NCBI GenBank assembly: GCA_958439775.1
Contig: CAUBWQ010000042.1
Coordinates: 1 to 7,208 of the forward strand
Source: an uncultured Collinsella sp.
GTDB taxonomy: Bacteria; Actinomycetota; Coriobacteriia; Coriobacteriales; Coriobacteriaceae
Reading direction: 5' to 3'
DNA length: 7,208 nt
Shown: positions 1 to 6,388 of the stretch, in pieces
Numbering within the stretch: the first letter of the stretch is position 1
Layout: every line of letters starts with the position of its first letter
Made by a program: the position numbers and the translations under genes
The notes under the pieces: model-generated
The model's input: only the letters and a program-made list of their open reading frames with translations
What the model was told of the DNA's origin: nothing
Databases searched by the model: none

Positions 1-71
1 ATTGACCTTCTGGTCATGCCGCCGAAGTTGAAAGGCAGATTGCCGCTCTGGCGGGTTTGCAGCGTCGAGTC

Positions 72-99
72 GTTACGCGGTTTGGTAAAACCGCGTAAC
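72..99 (-). terminator. Perfect hairpin at the 3' end of tyrS, no U-tract
   Basis: Two perfectly complementary 12-base arms, GTTACGCGGTTT (72-83) and AAACCGCGTAAC (88-99), flank a 4-base loop. The right arm ends on the last base of the tyrS stop codon (TAG, 101-99 on the minus strand). Its place directly after the gene suggests a transcription end or mRNA-stabilising structure. Neither strand has a T-run after the stem (minus strand continues CGACTCGACG), so it is not a canonical intrinsic terminator. The remaining bases 1-71 show nothing else I can support. Confidence 0.5.
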
Positions 100-1310
100 T
101 AAATCAACTTAAAGCCCTTGCGCTTGCCCACGGAGAGGGTGTCGCCCAGCTTGAGGGCGCTGGGATCGATGTTGTAGCTCTTGGGAGCCACGGCCTTGCC
201 GTTGATCTTGACGCCGCCGCCGTCGATATCGCGACGAGCCTGGCCGGCGCTCGCCGAAAGATCCAGGTCCTTGAGCAGGCCAGCGAGGTAGATCTGGCCC
301 TCGTCGTTGACGGTCAGCTCAACGTGCTTCTCGGGGAAGTCGGCGAGCTGGCCCTCCTTGAACACGCGGTCGAACTCGGCCTGAGCCTCGTCTCCGGCGC
401 CGGCGCCGTGGTAGGTGTCGCACAGGTCGCGGCCCAGAGCGCGCTTGAGCTCGTAGGGGTCGGCAGAACCATCGGCCAGGGCGGCGTCGATCTTGTCGAC
501 CTCGGCCGGGGTGAGCGAGCTGGCCAGACGATAGTACTTGCCGATCATCTCGTCGGGGATGGACATGGTCTTGCCGAACATATCCTTGGGAGCGTCGGTC
601 AGGCCGATGTAGTTGCCATAGGACTTGGACATCTTGCGCACGCCATCGGTGCCCTCGAGCAGCGGCATGGTGAGCGCGATCTGCGGCTCCATGCCCATCT
701 TCTCCATGAGCTCACGGCCAGCGAGCAGGTTGAAGAGCTGATCGGTGCCGCCCATCTCGACGTCGGCCTTGATCTGCACGGAGTCGAAAGCCTGCATCAC
801 GGGATACAGGAACTCATGCAGGGCGATCGGCGTCTGAGACTGGTAGCGCTTGGTAAAGTCGTCGCGCTCGAGGATGCGGGCGACGGTGAACTTGGAGCAC
901 ACCTGCAGCAGACCGGCCAGATCCATCGAAAGGATCCAGTCACCGTTGTGCACGATGGTGGTCTTCTCGGGATCCAGGATCTTCATGGCCTGGCTCACGT
1001 AGGTCTCGGCATTGGCCTCGATCTGCTCCTGCGAAAGCTGCGGACGCGTGGAGTTCTTGCCCGAGGGGTCGCCGATCAGCGCGGTACCGTTGCCGATGAT
1101 GAGGGTGACGTTGTGGCCCAGGTCCTGGAACTGACGCATCTTGCGCAGCGGCACGGCGTGGCCCAGGTGCAGGTCGGGGCTGGTGGGGTCGACGCCGAGC
1201 TTGATGTTGAGGGGCTCGCCCTTCTCAAGCTTCTTGCGAAGGTCGGCCTCGGGAACGATCTGCGCGGCGCCCGAGGTGATGATACGCATTTGCTCGTCAA
1301 CAGACAGCAT
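99..1310 (-). CDS. tyrS: Tyrosyl-tRNA synthetase (TyrRS)
   Basis: This cytoplasmic class I aminoacyl-tRNA synthetase, a dimer in its family, charges tRNA-Tyr with tyrosine using ATP. The 403-aa protein has the full family length (about 400-420). The class I HIGH motif appears as HLGH at residues 48-51, inside PTSPDLHLGHAVPLRKM. The second ATP signature is a perfect KMSKS at 226-230. The GGTDQLFNLLAGRE stretch is typical of the tyrosine-binding part of bacterial TyrRS. An S4 RNA-binding domain occupies roughly 345-403 (ARRDIDGGGVKING, then LSVGKRKGFKLI). The start ATG (1308-1310) is well placed: GGAGG (1322-1318 on the minus strand) lies 7 bases upstream. The gene follows the U32 gene by 96 bp in the same direction, so it could be co-transcribed with it or have its own promoter in the gap. 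No T-box leader is visible. The identification is secure. Confidence 0.97.
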   Translation of the reverse strand: MLSVDEQMRIITSGAAQIVPEADLRKKLEKGEPLNIKLGVDPTSPDLHLGHAVPLRKMRQFQDLGHNVTLIIGNGTALIGDPSGKNSTRPQLSQEQIEANAETYVSQAMKILDPEKTTIVHNGDWILSMDLAGLLQVCSKFTVARILERDDFTKRYQSQTPIALHEFLYPVMQAFDSVQIKADVEMGGTDQLFNLLAGRELMEKMGMEPQIALTMPLLEGTDGVRKMSKSYGNYIGLTDAPKDMFGKTMSIPDEMIGKYYRLASSLTPAEVDKIDAALADGSADPYELKRALGRDLCDTYHGAGAGDEAQAEFDRVFKEGQLADFPEKHVELTVNDEGQIYLAGLLKDLDLSASAGQARRDIDGGGVKINGKAVAPKSYNIDPSALKLGDTLSVGKRKGFKLI

Positions 1311-1331
1311 TGGGTATCCTCCTTTTGCTAT

Positions 1332-1358
1332 AGCACCCTCGCCGAAAACGGCGGTGCT
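1332..1358 (-). other. Hairpin in the tyrS leader
   Basis: On the minus strand, AGCACC (1358-1353) pairs with GGTGCT (1337-1332). Inside it, GCCG (1352-1349) pairs with CGGC (1344-1341) around a TTTT loop; a 3-base GAG bulge sits on the 3' side. The structure ends about 8 bases before the AAGGAGG ribosome-binding site of tyrS. No T-run follows, so it is not an intrinsic terminator. It could influence translation or mRNA stability, or be incidental. It does not match a T-box antiterminator. Confidence 0.4.
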
Positions 1359-1406
1359 GGAAGTCCATAAACTCTCTTATGATAACAAACTGACGCGACG
1401 CGGCAC

Positions 1407-2174
1407 CTACGACAGGAAAATCCTCGTCCTGCCGCATGCGTCAATGGCAACTGGCAGACGTGTACCGTCACGCTCGACCAGATAGCGTGCCTGCCGACGA
1501 CGCAAGCAGTCGCGGCAACGGACCTGTCCCGTCGCATCGGTGGCGCAGACGCCCTCGGCGGTCAGCAGGCAGTGCTCGCACACCATAAGCTCGGGACGGT
1601 CGGCGTCGACCGGACCCAAGACGCCGGGTTCAGCGGCCAGTTCGGCAATACGCCCCCTATCATTGCCGAGCAACTCGGCCGGCAAGTACACCCGCCCCGC
1701 ACCGAGTCCGCGCAGCCAGGTAAGCGTGGCCCGATTCGCGCAGAACACCGGCGCCGCCACGTCAAACGTCACGCCCAGCTCGCGAGCGATCACCACCTGT
1801 CCCAGGTTGCGGCAGACGACGCGCCCGGCACGCTGCATCAGTGAGCGGGTCCAGTCAGCGTCACTCGCGCGGCACACCTCGTCAAGCACCACAACGGCGT
1901 CGGACAAATCGAGTTCCCCGCGCGGGTCGGCATCCATCAGCTGCCAAGCAAAAACCATGCGAGTGGGAACCGCGCACTCCACCAACTCCGTCGACGCACC
2001 GCCATCCACCGCAACGTCCTCAAAGGGCAGCACCTCAACGGCACGAGCAACGGGCGCAATCGCATCCGCCTCGGCCCGCATGCACTCCAACACCGCCGCC
2101 GTCTGATCCAACACGCCGGCGCTGCGAATCAGGTATACCTCGCAGCCCGTGCCCACCTTACGCTTGCAATGCAC
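1407..2174 (-). CDS. U32 family protein, C-terminal fragment (frameshifted)
   Basis: This is the downstream half of a U32 family gene whose upstream half is 2129-3337. As an open frame it starts at GTG 2174, without a convincing ribosome-binding site, and encodes 255 aa. It overlaps the upstream half by 46 bases in another frame, and its first residues (HCKRKVGTGCEVYLIRSA) read as a direct continuation of the upstream protein. The two halves together would give about 650 aa, the length of long U32 proteins such as E. coli RlhA (YdcP) rather than the about 450-aa TrhP type. Near the C-terminus, CxxC (residues 199-202, CEHC) and a second CxxC (220-223, CRDC) are separated by 17 residues, a zinc-ribbon-like layout; another Cys lies between them. 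Whether the fragment is made alone by internal initiation is unknown. The family link rests on continuity with the upstream half. Confidence 0.7.
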   Translation of the reverse strand: MHCKRKVGTGCEVYLIRSAGVLDQTAAVLECMRAEADAIAPVARAVEVLPFEDVAVDGGASTELVECAVPTRMVFAWQLMDADPRGELDLSDAVVVLDEVCRASDADWTRSLMQRAGRVVCRNLGQVVIARELGVTFDVAAPVFCANRATLTWLRGLGAGRVYLPAELLGNDRGRIAELAAEPGVLGPVDADRPELMVCEHCLLTAEGVCATDATGQVRCRDCLRRRQARYLVERDGTRLPVAIDACGRTRIFLS

Positions 2175-3337
2175 GACGACGCGCTACCCCGCGGCCAGCG
2201 CTTGGGCACATCGGGACGCGCGTCGACACCCGGATAAAACCGGATCTCGAGCGTGTCACCCGCCGCCACGGCGGCGTCGAGCTCAACGGTCACCTCTTCG
2301 TGGCCCACAGCGACCAAACGCCCCACGCGCACGCCCTGGTTAATTGCGCGCTCAAAGCTCATCAGCTCGGCACCCGAACGCCCTCGCAGGTACGCATCGG
2401 TAAACCCACGGTTAAACGACCTCCCCAGCTCGCGTTCAAGCTCTTCCACGGCATCGGGGTCCCACGCGCCGTCGCGCAGCATATCGAGTGCCCGGCGCCA
2501 CGCCCGCACCACGTTGAATACGTAATCGGGGTTCTTCATGCGCCCCTCGATCTTGAGCGACGCCACGCCGGCATCTACAAGCTCGGGCAGATGCGCAATA
2601 CCCAGATAGTCACGCGGGCACAGCAGGCGATCTCCCTCGACGGCGACAACGCTCTGCCCCGCCTCGTCCACCAGGTCGTACGCCAGACGGCACGGCTGCG
2701 TGCAGTCGCCGCGCATCGCCGAGCGCCCACGCCGCAGGGCAGAGAACTCGCACGCCCCCGAATAGCCGATGCAAATCGCACCGTGGCAGAATACCTCGAT
2801 GGGCACACCCGTGGCACATAGCGCCGCAATCTCGTCGACCGTCAGCTCGCGTGCCGTCGTCACGCGCTCGACCCCCAGCTCATTGGCGGCAAGCCGCACG
2901 GCGCCTTCGCTATGAACGCCCGCCTGCGTAGACAGGTGAATCTCGACCCCGGGAATCGCCGCGCGCAGCGCGCAGGCCAACCCGGCATCGGCGACAATCA
3001 GAGCATCGGCGCCCAGCTCCAGTGCATGAGCTCCCAACACCACCGCGTCGGACAACTCATCGTCAAACACGAACACGTTGAGCGTCACGTACACGCGCAC
3101 GCCATGGGCATGCGCCACGGCGCAGCCGCGCGCAAACTCGTCATCCGTAAAACCATGCGCGCTCACGCGGGCGTTAAAGCCGCCCAACCCCGCATAGATG
3201 GCATCGGCGCCCGCGGCGATGGCCGCAAGCATCTGGTCGAGCCCGCCCGCCGGCGCCAGCAGCTCGGGCAGCGCCGCACCGGCAGCATCCAATCCAGTCT
3301 CGTATTGTCCGCTCGGCCCCATCGCCCGAATCGCCAT
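2129..3337 (-). CDS. U32 family (RlhA/TrhP-like) protein, N-terminal part, frameshifted
   Basis: The U32 family was first annotated as collagenase-like peptidases; the E. coli members RlhA and TrhP are needed for cytidine hydroxylation in 23S rRNA and uridine hydroxylation at the tRNA wobble position. The N-terminus (ELLAPAGGLDQMLAAIAAGADAIYAGL) is the typical family barrel start. The U32 signature appears as EVFCHGAICIGYSGACEFS at about residues 181-199. Cysteines at 184, 189, 196, 212, 216 and 240 lie in the core. C189-x6-C196-x15-C212 resembles the Fe-S ligand spacing in TrhP, and C240 may be the fourth ligand. SLKIEGRMKNPDYV is also typical. I chose ATG 3335-3337 because AAGGAG (3350-3345) lies 7 bases upstream; the ATG at 3362-3364 lacks a site. 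The frame gives 402 aa, but after PKRWPRG (about 2188) its last 18 residues are out-of-frame sequence ending at the TGA at 2129. The gene is therefore probably disrupted, or the base call is wrong. The family call is strong; the substrate is not known. Confidence 0.85.
   Translation of the reverse strand: MAIRAMGPSGQYETGLDAAGAALPELLAPAGGLDQMLAAIAAGADAIYAGLGGFNARVSAHGFTDDEFARGCAVAHAHGVRVYVTLNVFVFDDELSDAVVLGAHALELGADALIVADAGLACALRAAIPGVEIHLSTQAGVHSEGAVRLAANELGVERVTTARELTVDEIAALCATGVPIEVFCHGAICIGYSGACEFSALRRGRSAMRGDCTQPCRLAYDLVDEAGQSVVAVEGDRLLCPRDYLGIAHLPELVDAGVASLKIEGRMKNPDYVFNVVRAWRRALDMLRDGAWDPDAVEELERELGRSFNRGFTDAYLRGRSGAELMSFERAINQGVRVGRLVAVGHEEVTVELDAAVAAGDTLEIRFYPGVDARPDVPKRWPRGSASSCIASVRWARAARYT
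2172..2190 (-). other. Frameshift point in the U32 gene
   Basis: Upstream of about 2188 the protein reads sensibly in one frame (RPDVPKRWPRG); downstream of about 2178 it reads sensibly in another (VVVHCKRKVGTG). The second frame has a TAG at 2186-2184, so the shift must lie 3' of it, in the bases reading AGCGCGTCGTCGTG on the minus strand. One extra base there, for example GCGGTCGTC instead of GCGTCGTC, would give a continuous ...PRGSAVVVHCKRKV... and an intact gene of about 652 codons. It is either a true 1-bp deletion or a sequencing error in a GC-rich repeat. Confidence 0.75.
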
Positions 3338-3344
3338 CGGCAAA

Positions 3345-3350
3345 CTCCTT
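3345..3350 (-). promoter_or_regulatory. Ribosome-binding site deciding the U32 gene start
   Basis: AAGGAG on the minus strand lies 7 bases before ATG 3337-3335. It supports that start over the ATG nine codons upstream (3364), which has no such site and would place this AAGGAG inside the coding region. Confidence 0.75.
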
Positions 3351-3487
3351 ACCAAGGTATGCATTCACTCTGAAAAATGCCGTCTTCCAGCATACACGAG
3401 GCATCGCGCGCCCCGTTTGGTTTATCGTGTAATCACTTATGTCCATCCTGCCTCGACGGCACATCCGCCGCCCGGCACGACATACCT

Positions 3488-3492
3488 GGAGG
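3488..3492 (+). promoter_or_regulatory. Ribosome-binding site deciding the PBP start
   Basis: GGAGG lies 7 bases before ATG 3500-3502. The reading frame stays open upstream to an ATG at 3377, but that start has no Shine-Dalgarno sequence. The 41 extra residues it would add look unlike a protein N-terminus and would precede the basic cytosolic segment expected in front of the membrane anchor. Confidence 0.85.
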
Positions 3493-3499
3493 TCAATAT

Positions 3500-5728
3500 A
3501 TGGGTCCTCGCCAACGACAGGGACGCAGCCGTTCAAAGACGCATGCTCTGCCCATAATCCTGCTCTCGTTTTTGGGCTTTCTGCTGATTGCGGGCGTCGC
3601 GTTTGGCATCGGCATGGTCGGCAACGTCAACCGCTGGCTGTCCGATCTGCCCGACTACACCGACGCCAACGCGTATCTGGTGAGCGAGCCCACCGAGATC
3701 GTCGACTGCAACGGCAACAAGATCGCAAGCTTCTACACGCAAAACCGCAAGTCCATCACCAAGGACGAGGTCTCCCCCTACGTGCTGCAGGGCACCGTTG
3801 ACGTCGAGGACGAGCGCTTCTACGAGCACGGCGGTATCGACCTGTGGGGTATCGCGCGTGCTGCGGTGGCAACCCTCGGCGGCGGGCACGAAGGCGCCTC
3901 GACTATCACCCAGCAGCTGGTGCGCAACACCATCCTGCAGGAGGAGCAGTTCGACTCGACCATCGAGCGTAAGGTGCGCGAGGCCTACATCGCCGTCAAG
4001 ATGGAGGACATGTACTCCAAAGACGAGATCCTCATGATGTACCTCAACACCATCTATTACGGCCACGGCGCCTACGGCATCGAGGCCGCAGCCGAGACCT
4101 ATCTGTCCAAGAGCGCCGCCGACCTCACCCTGAGCGAGGCCGCGCTGCTCATCGGCCTTCCCAACTCGCCCTCGCAGTACGACCCCACGGTCAACCCCGA
4201 CCTGGCGCTGTCCCGTCGCAACAAGGTCCTCGACAACATGTTGCGTCTGGGCCACATTACGCAGGAGGAGCACGATGCCGCACAGGCCGAGCCCATCACC
4301 CTCAACGTGACCGAGATTTCGGGCAGCGGCGTCGACGTATACTCGCAGCCCTACTTTGTCGCCTATGTTAAGCAGCTGCTAGAGCAGGAGTTCTCGACCG
4401 ACGTGCTCTTTAAGGGCGGTCTGACCGTCAAGACCACCATCGACCCCACGATGCAGCAGGTGGCAGAGAATGCCGTCCGCCAGCAGCTCGACACGCTCTC
4501 ACTCGACGGCCTGGATATGGGCATGGTCGTCGTCGACCCCAAGACCGGCTACATCAAGTGCATGGTGGGCGGCTACGACTACAACGCCGACGAGAACCAT
4601 GTGAACCACGCTACGGCGAAGCGCCCCGTGGGCTCCACGTTTAAGGCCTTTACGCTGGCAACTGCCATCCAAAACGGCATGAACCCCAACGTCACCCTCA
4701 ACTGCAACTCGCCGCTCAAGGCCAAGGGCACCACGACCGAGGTCCAAAACTACGCCAACCATAGCTATGGCAACATCACGCTTAAGCAGGCGACGGCATA
4801 CTCCTCCAATACCGGTTACATCCAGGTGGCGGAAGCCGTCGGCAACAGCAAGATCATCTCGCTCGTCAAAAAGCTCGGCATCGATCCCGCCAAGGACAAC
4901 ATCGAGGACGTTCCCGTCATGACGCTCGGCACCGGCTCGATCTCGCCGCTCGAGATGGCCGCCGCCTACGCGACGTTTGCCAACGGCGGCTACTATCGCC
5001 AGCCGATCGCCATCACCGAGATTGACTCTCGTACCGGTTCGGTGCTGTACCAGCACACGGACAATCCCTCACAGGTGCTTACCGAGGGCGAGGCCGCCGC
5101 GGTCACCGATGTTCTGTCCGGCGTCATGCAGGGCGGCGGTACGGGTGCTGCCGGTGCCCTGAGCGTCAACCAGCCCTATGCCGGCAAGACGGGCACCACC
5201 GACAACACCACCAACCTGTGGTTCTGCGGCTATACCCCGCAGCTGGCGTGCGCCCTGTGGACCGGCTATTCCGCGGGCGAGATCCCCATCCAAAAATACG
5301 GCACAGACCTGCTGGGCGACAGCACCAACCTGCCTGTCTTTAAGCGGTTTATGAACACCGTTCGGACCGGTACCGAGCGCGCGGAGACTGCGACCGGCAC
5401 GGCGCCCACCTACAACAACCACAGCGTCTGGAAGTTCTACGGCACCAACAACTCCAAGAAGACGGAGAACGACGACAAGGACGAGAACGAGGACGAAGAG
5501 GAAACCACCACAACGACTACCACGACGACCACGACCACCGAGACCACGGGCGGCGACACCACCGGCGGCACCGGTACGACCGGTGGCTCGACGGGCGGCT
5601 CCACTGGTGGTTCGACCGGCGGCGATGGCGGCACGCCCACGCCCACGCCTACGCCCACTCCCGACCCCACGCCCACGCCTACGCCCACTCCCGACCCCTC
5701 GCCCACGCCTGACGATACTGTTGGCTAG
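3500..5728 (+). CDS. Class A penicillin-binding protein (bifunctional peptidoglycan synthase)
   Basis: This enzyme polymerises lipid II into glycan strands (GT51 domain) and cross-links stem peptides (transpeptidase domain) outside the cell membrane. The 742-aa protein has a short basic cytosolic N-terminus (1-15), one membrane anchor (about 17-40), and a GT51 domain (about 70-250). That domain holds EDERFYEHGG, with likely catalytic Glu103, then GASTITQQ (132-139), ERKVREAYIAVKMED and LNTIYYGHGAYGIEAAAETY. The transpeptidase domain (about 340-610) has all three penicillin-binding motifs: STFK (379-382, nucleophile Ser379), SSN (435-437) and KTGT (563-566). Both activities should be intact. 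From about residue 650 there is a low-complexity tail: acidic stretch, 12 threonines (669-680), TGGS repeats, then Thr-Pro repeats. No PASTA domain is present. The gene stands alone, diverging from the U32 gene and converging on argR, with a strong terminator after it. The class is certain; the exact orthologue (PBP1a-like) is not. Confidence 0.96.
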   Translation: MGPRQRQGRSRSKTHALPIILLSFLGFLLIAGVAFGIGMVGNVNRWLSDLPDYTDANAYLVSEPTEIVDCNGNKIASFYTQNRKSITKDEVSPYVLQGTVDVEDERFYEHGGIDLWGIARAAVATLGGGHEGASTITQQLVRNTILQEEQFDSTIERKVREAYIAVKMEDMYSKDEILMMYLNTIYYGHGAYGIEAAAETYLSKSAADLTLSEAALLIGLPNSPSQYDPTVNPDLALSRRNKVLDNMLRLGHITQEEHDAAQAEPITLNVTEISGSGVDVYSQPYFVAYVKQLLEQEFSTDVLFKGGLTVKTTIDPTMQQVAENAVRQQLDTLSLDGLDMGMVVVDPKTGYIKCMVGGYDYNADENHVNHATAKRPVGSTFKAFTLATAIQNGMNPNVTLNCNSPLKAKGTTTEVQNYANHSYGNITLKQATAYSSNTGYIQVAEAVGNSKIISLVKKLGIDPAKDNIEDVPVMTLGTGSISPLEMAAAYATFANGGYYRQPIAITEIDSRTGSVLYQHTDNPSQVLTEGEAAAVTDVLSGVMQGGGTGAAGALSVNQPYAGKTGTTDNTTNLWFCGYTPQLACALWTGYSAGEIPIQKYGTDLLGDSTNLPVFKRFMNTVRTGTERAETATGTAPTYNNHSVWKFYGTNNSKKTENDDKDENEDEEETTTTTTTTTTTTETTGGDTTGGTGTTGGSTGGSTGGSTGGDGGTPTPTPTPTPDPTPTPTPTPDPSPTPDDTVG
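5504..5710 (+). repeat. Low-complexity repeats encoding the PBP tail
   Basis: This stretch holds a run of 12 Thr codons (5504-5539) using four different Thr codons, then GGC/TCG/ACG-type repeats for TGGS, then an almost perfect 30-bp tandem duplication: 5641-5670 and 5671-5700 differ at one base (5669 A, 5699 T), followed by a 10-base partial third copy (5701-5710). Each 30-bp unit encodes ten residues of the (PT)nPD pattern, so gain or loss of units keeps the frame. Confidence 0.9.
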
Positions 5729-5751
5729 AAATTCATCCGGCCATTAGCAAC

Positions 5752-5797
5752 AAGGCCCCCGAGCAGCTTATTAAAGTGCTCGGGGGCCTTTTAGTTT
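5752..5797 (+). terminator. Intrinsic terminator of the PBP gene
   Basis: A 14-bp perfect stem, AAGGCCCCCGAGCA (5752-5765) with TGCTCGGGGGCCTT (5777-5790), encloses an 11-base loop and is followed by TTAGTTT, giving a T-rich run TTTTAGTTT (5789-5797). It begins 23 bases after the PBP stop codon. The T-rich run is on the plus strand, so it acts mainly on PBP transcripts. Confidence 0.92.
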
Positions 5798-5838
5798 AAA
5801 GCGACCTGGTGGACGGTCTTTATACCGGCAAACAATAT

Positions 5839-5868
5839 AGGGGGTACCGACCAACGTCGATACCCCCT
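5839..5868 (-). terminator. Hairpin, probable terminator of argR
   Basis: AGGGGGTA (5839-5846) pairs with TACCCCCT (5861-5868); inside, CGAC (5848-5851) pairs with GTCG (5856-5859) around CAAC, with one C-A mismatch between the two helices. On the minus strand the stem is followed by ATATTGTTTG, a modest T-rich stretch. It lies 49 bases past the argR stop, in the correct orientation to end argR, and could also block read-through from the PBP side. Confidence 0.65.
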
Positions 5869-5917
5869 TACAAGCCACCATGTCACGCACACAGTGCCGA
5901 GCGCACGACCCGCACGC

Positions 5918-6355
5918 CTACTTGCGAGAATTGCTCAGCTTATTGATCAGCGCCTCCAGACGCTCGCCGTCCTCGGCCGTCTGGGCAATGACCAAAATCG
6001 TATCGTTGCCGGCAAGCGAGCCAAGCACATCGGGCAACCCTGCCGCATCAACGGCGGCGGCGATGCCGGAAGCCGTGCCAGGCTGAGCCTTGATCATAAC
6101 CAGATTATCGGTACGCAGAACGCCCGTAACGAGCTCGGAAACCATACGCTGCAGGTGCAGGTCCTCTGCCAGAACATAGATGCCCTCAGGGAGCTTACGC
6201 AGCCCCATATCGGCAATATCGCGAGAGACAGTCGCCTGCGTGCAATCAAAGCCCATAGCGCGGAGCTCATCGACCAGCACGCGCTGCGTGCGGACGTCCT
6301 TATTGCGCACAATCTCACTAACGGCATCATGGCGCCCATTGCGTTTTTTAGCCAT
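5918..6355 (-). CDS. argR: Arginine repressor ArgR
   Basis: ArgR is a hexameric, L-arginine-dependent transcription factor that represses arginine biosynthesis and often activates catabolic genes. The 145-aa product matches the family length (about 150). The N-terminal winged helix-turn-helix (about 1-60) has TQATVSRDIADMGLRKLP (39-56), where ATVSRDI is the family's recognition-helix signature. The C-terminal oligomerisation and arginine-binding domain (about 75-145) has GTASGIAAAVDAAGLPDVLG (93-112) and AGNDTILVI (115-123). Most family members have GDDT where this protein has GNDT; Asn117 lines up with the first of the two acidic residues known to contact arginine in E. coli ArgR. I chose ATG 6355-6353, with GAGG 6 bases upstream; the longer frame would need a TTG at 6388 and would run over the upstream palindrome. 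No arg biosynthesis gene is in the window. The gene converges on the PBP gene. The call is secure. Confidence 0.95.
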   Translation of the reverse strand: MAKKRNGRHDAVSEIVRNKDVRTQRVLVDELRAMGFDCTQATVSRDIADMGLRKLPEGIYVLAEDLHLQRMVSELVTGVLRTDNLVMIKAQPGTASGIAAAVDAAGLPDVLGSLAGNDTILVIAQTAEDGERLEALINKLSNSRK

Positions 6356-6388
6356 ACAAACCCTCTCTCCAAAAGATGGCGGAGACAA

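Larger units (their letters stand above)
3338..3499. promoter_or_regulatory. Divergent intergenic region between U32 gene and PBP gene
   Basis: These 162 bases separate two divergently oriented genes, so promoters for both should lie here. I see no convincing sigma-70 pair for either direction. The best plus-strand candidate is poor: TTTGGT (3416-3421), 16 bases, then TATGTC (3438-3443). For the minus strand only an isolated TATGCT-like -10 near 3388 is visible, without a matching -35. No clear palindromic operator was found. Confidence 0.35.

Noticed and set aside
1..102. Plus-strand frame open from the left edge to TAA at 100-102
   Set aside because: It is only 33 codons with no recognisable similarity, and it overlaps the tyrS hairpin. 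A stretch this short stays open by chance in GC-rich DNA, though it could be the tail of a convergent gene.
324..1370. Long plus-strand open frame (348 codons) opposite tyrS
   Set aside because: It is the antisense shadow of a strongly conserved tyrS in GC-rich DNA. The translation is a Leu/Gly/Val/His-rich sequence with no domain, and no ribosome-binding site precedes it.
1311..1406. T-box riboswitch upstream of tyrS
   Set aside because: The gap is only 96 bases, and there is no AGGGTGG-N-ACCGCG antiterminator element or terminator with a T-run; AGGGTG within the hairpin is a short coincidence.
2160..2195. Programmed -1 ribosomal frameshift in the U32 gene
   Set aside because: Slipping on the GGGG before the break would run directly into TAG 2186-2184. 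The bases after it (GCGTCGTCG) contain no X-XXY-YYZ slippery heptamer.
1841..2821. Long plus-strand open frame (326 codons) opposite the U32 gene
   Set aside because: The product is rich in Arg, Pro and His in the way antisense frames of GC-rich genes are. The opposite strand carries clear U32 motifs.
3377..3499. Upstream extension of the PBP to an ATG at 3377
   Set aside because: No Shine-Dalgarno sequence precedes it. GGAGG sits at the right distance from ATG 3500, and the extension does not look like protein sequence.
3533..4273. Minus-strand open frame (246 codons) inside the PBP gene
   Set aside because: Antisense shadow of the GT51 domain with a Val/Gly/Leu-rich, motif-free translation.
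5437..5706. Minus-strand frame with Val-Gly and Pro-Pro-Val repeats
   Set aside because: It is only the reverse reading of the low-complexity PBP tail.
5641..5710. Regular 30-bp repeats as a CRISPR array
   Set aside because: The copies are directly adjacent with no spacers and lie in frame inside the PBP coding sequence.
6356..6388. Longer ArgR starting at TTG 6388
   Set aside because: The ATG at 6355 has a suitable GAGG 6 bases upstream and gives the normal ArgR N-terminus; the extension would begin at the edge of the putative operator.
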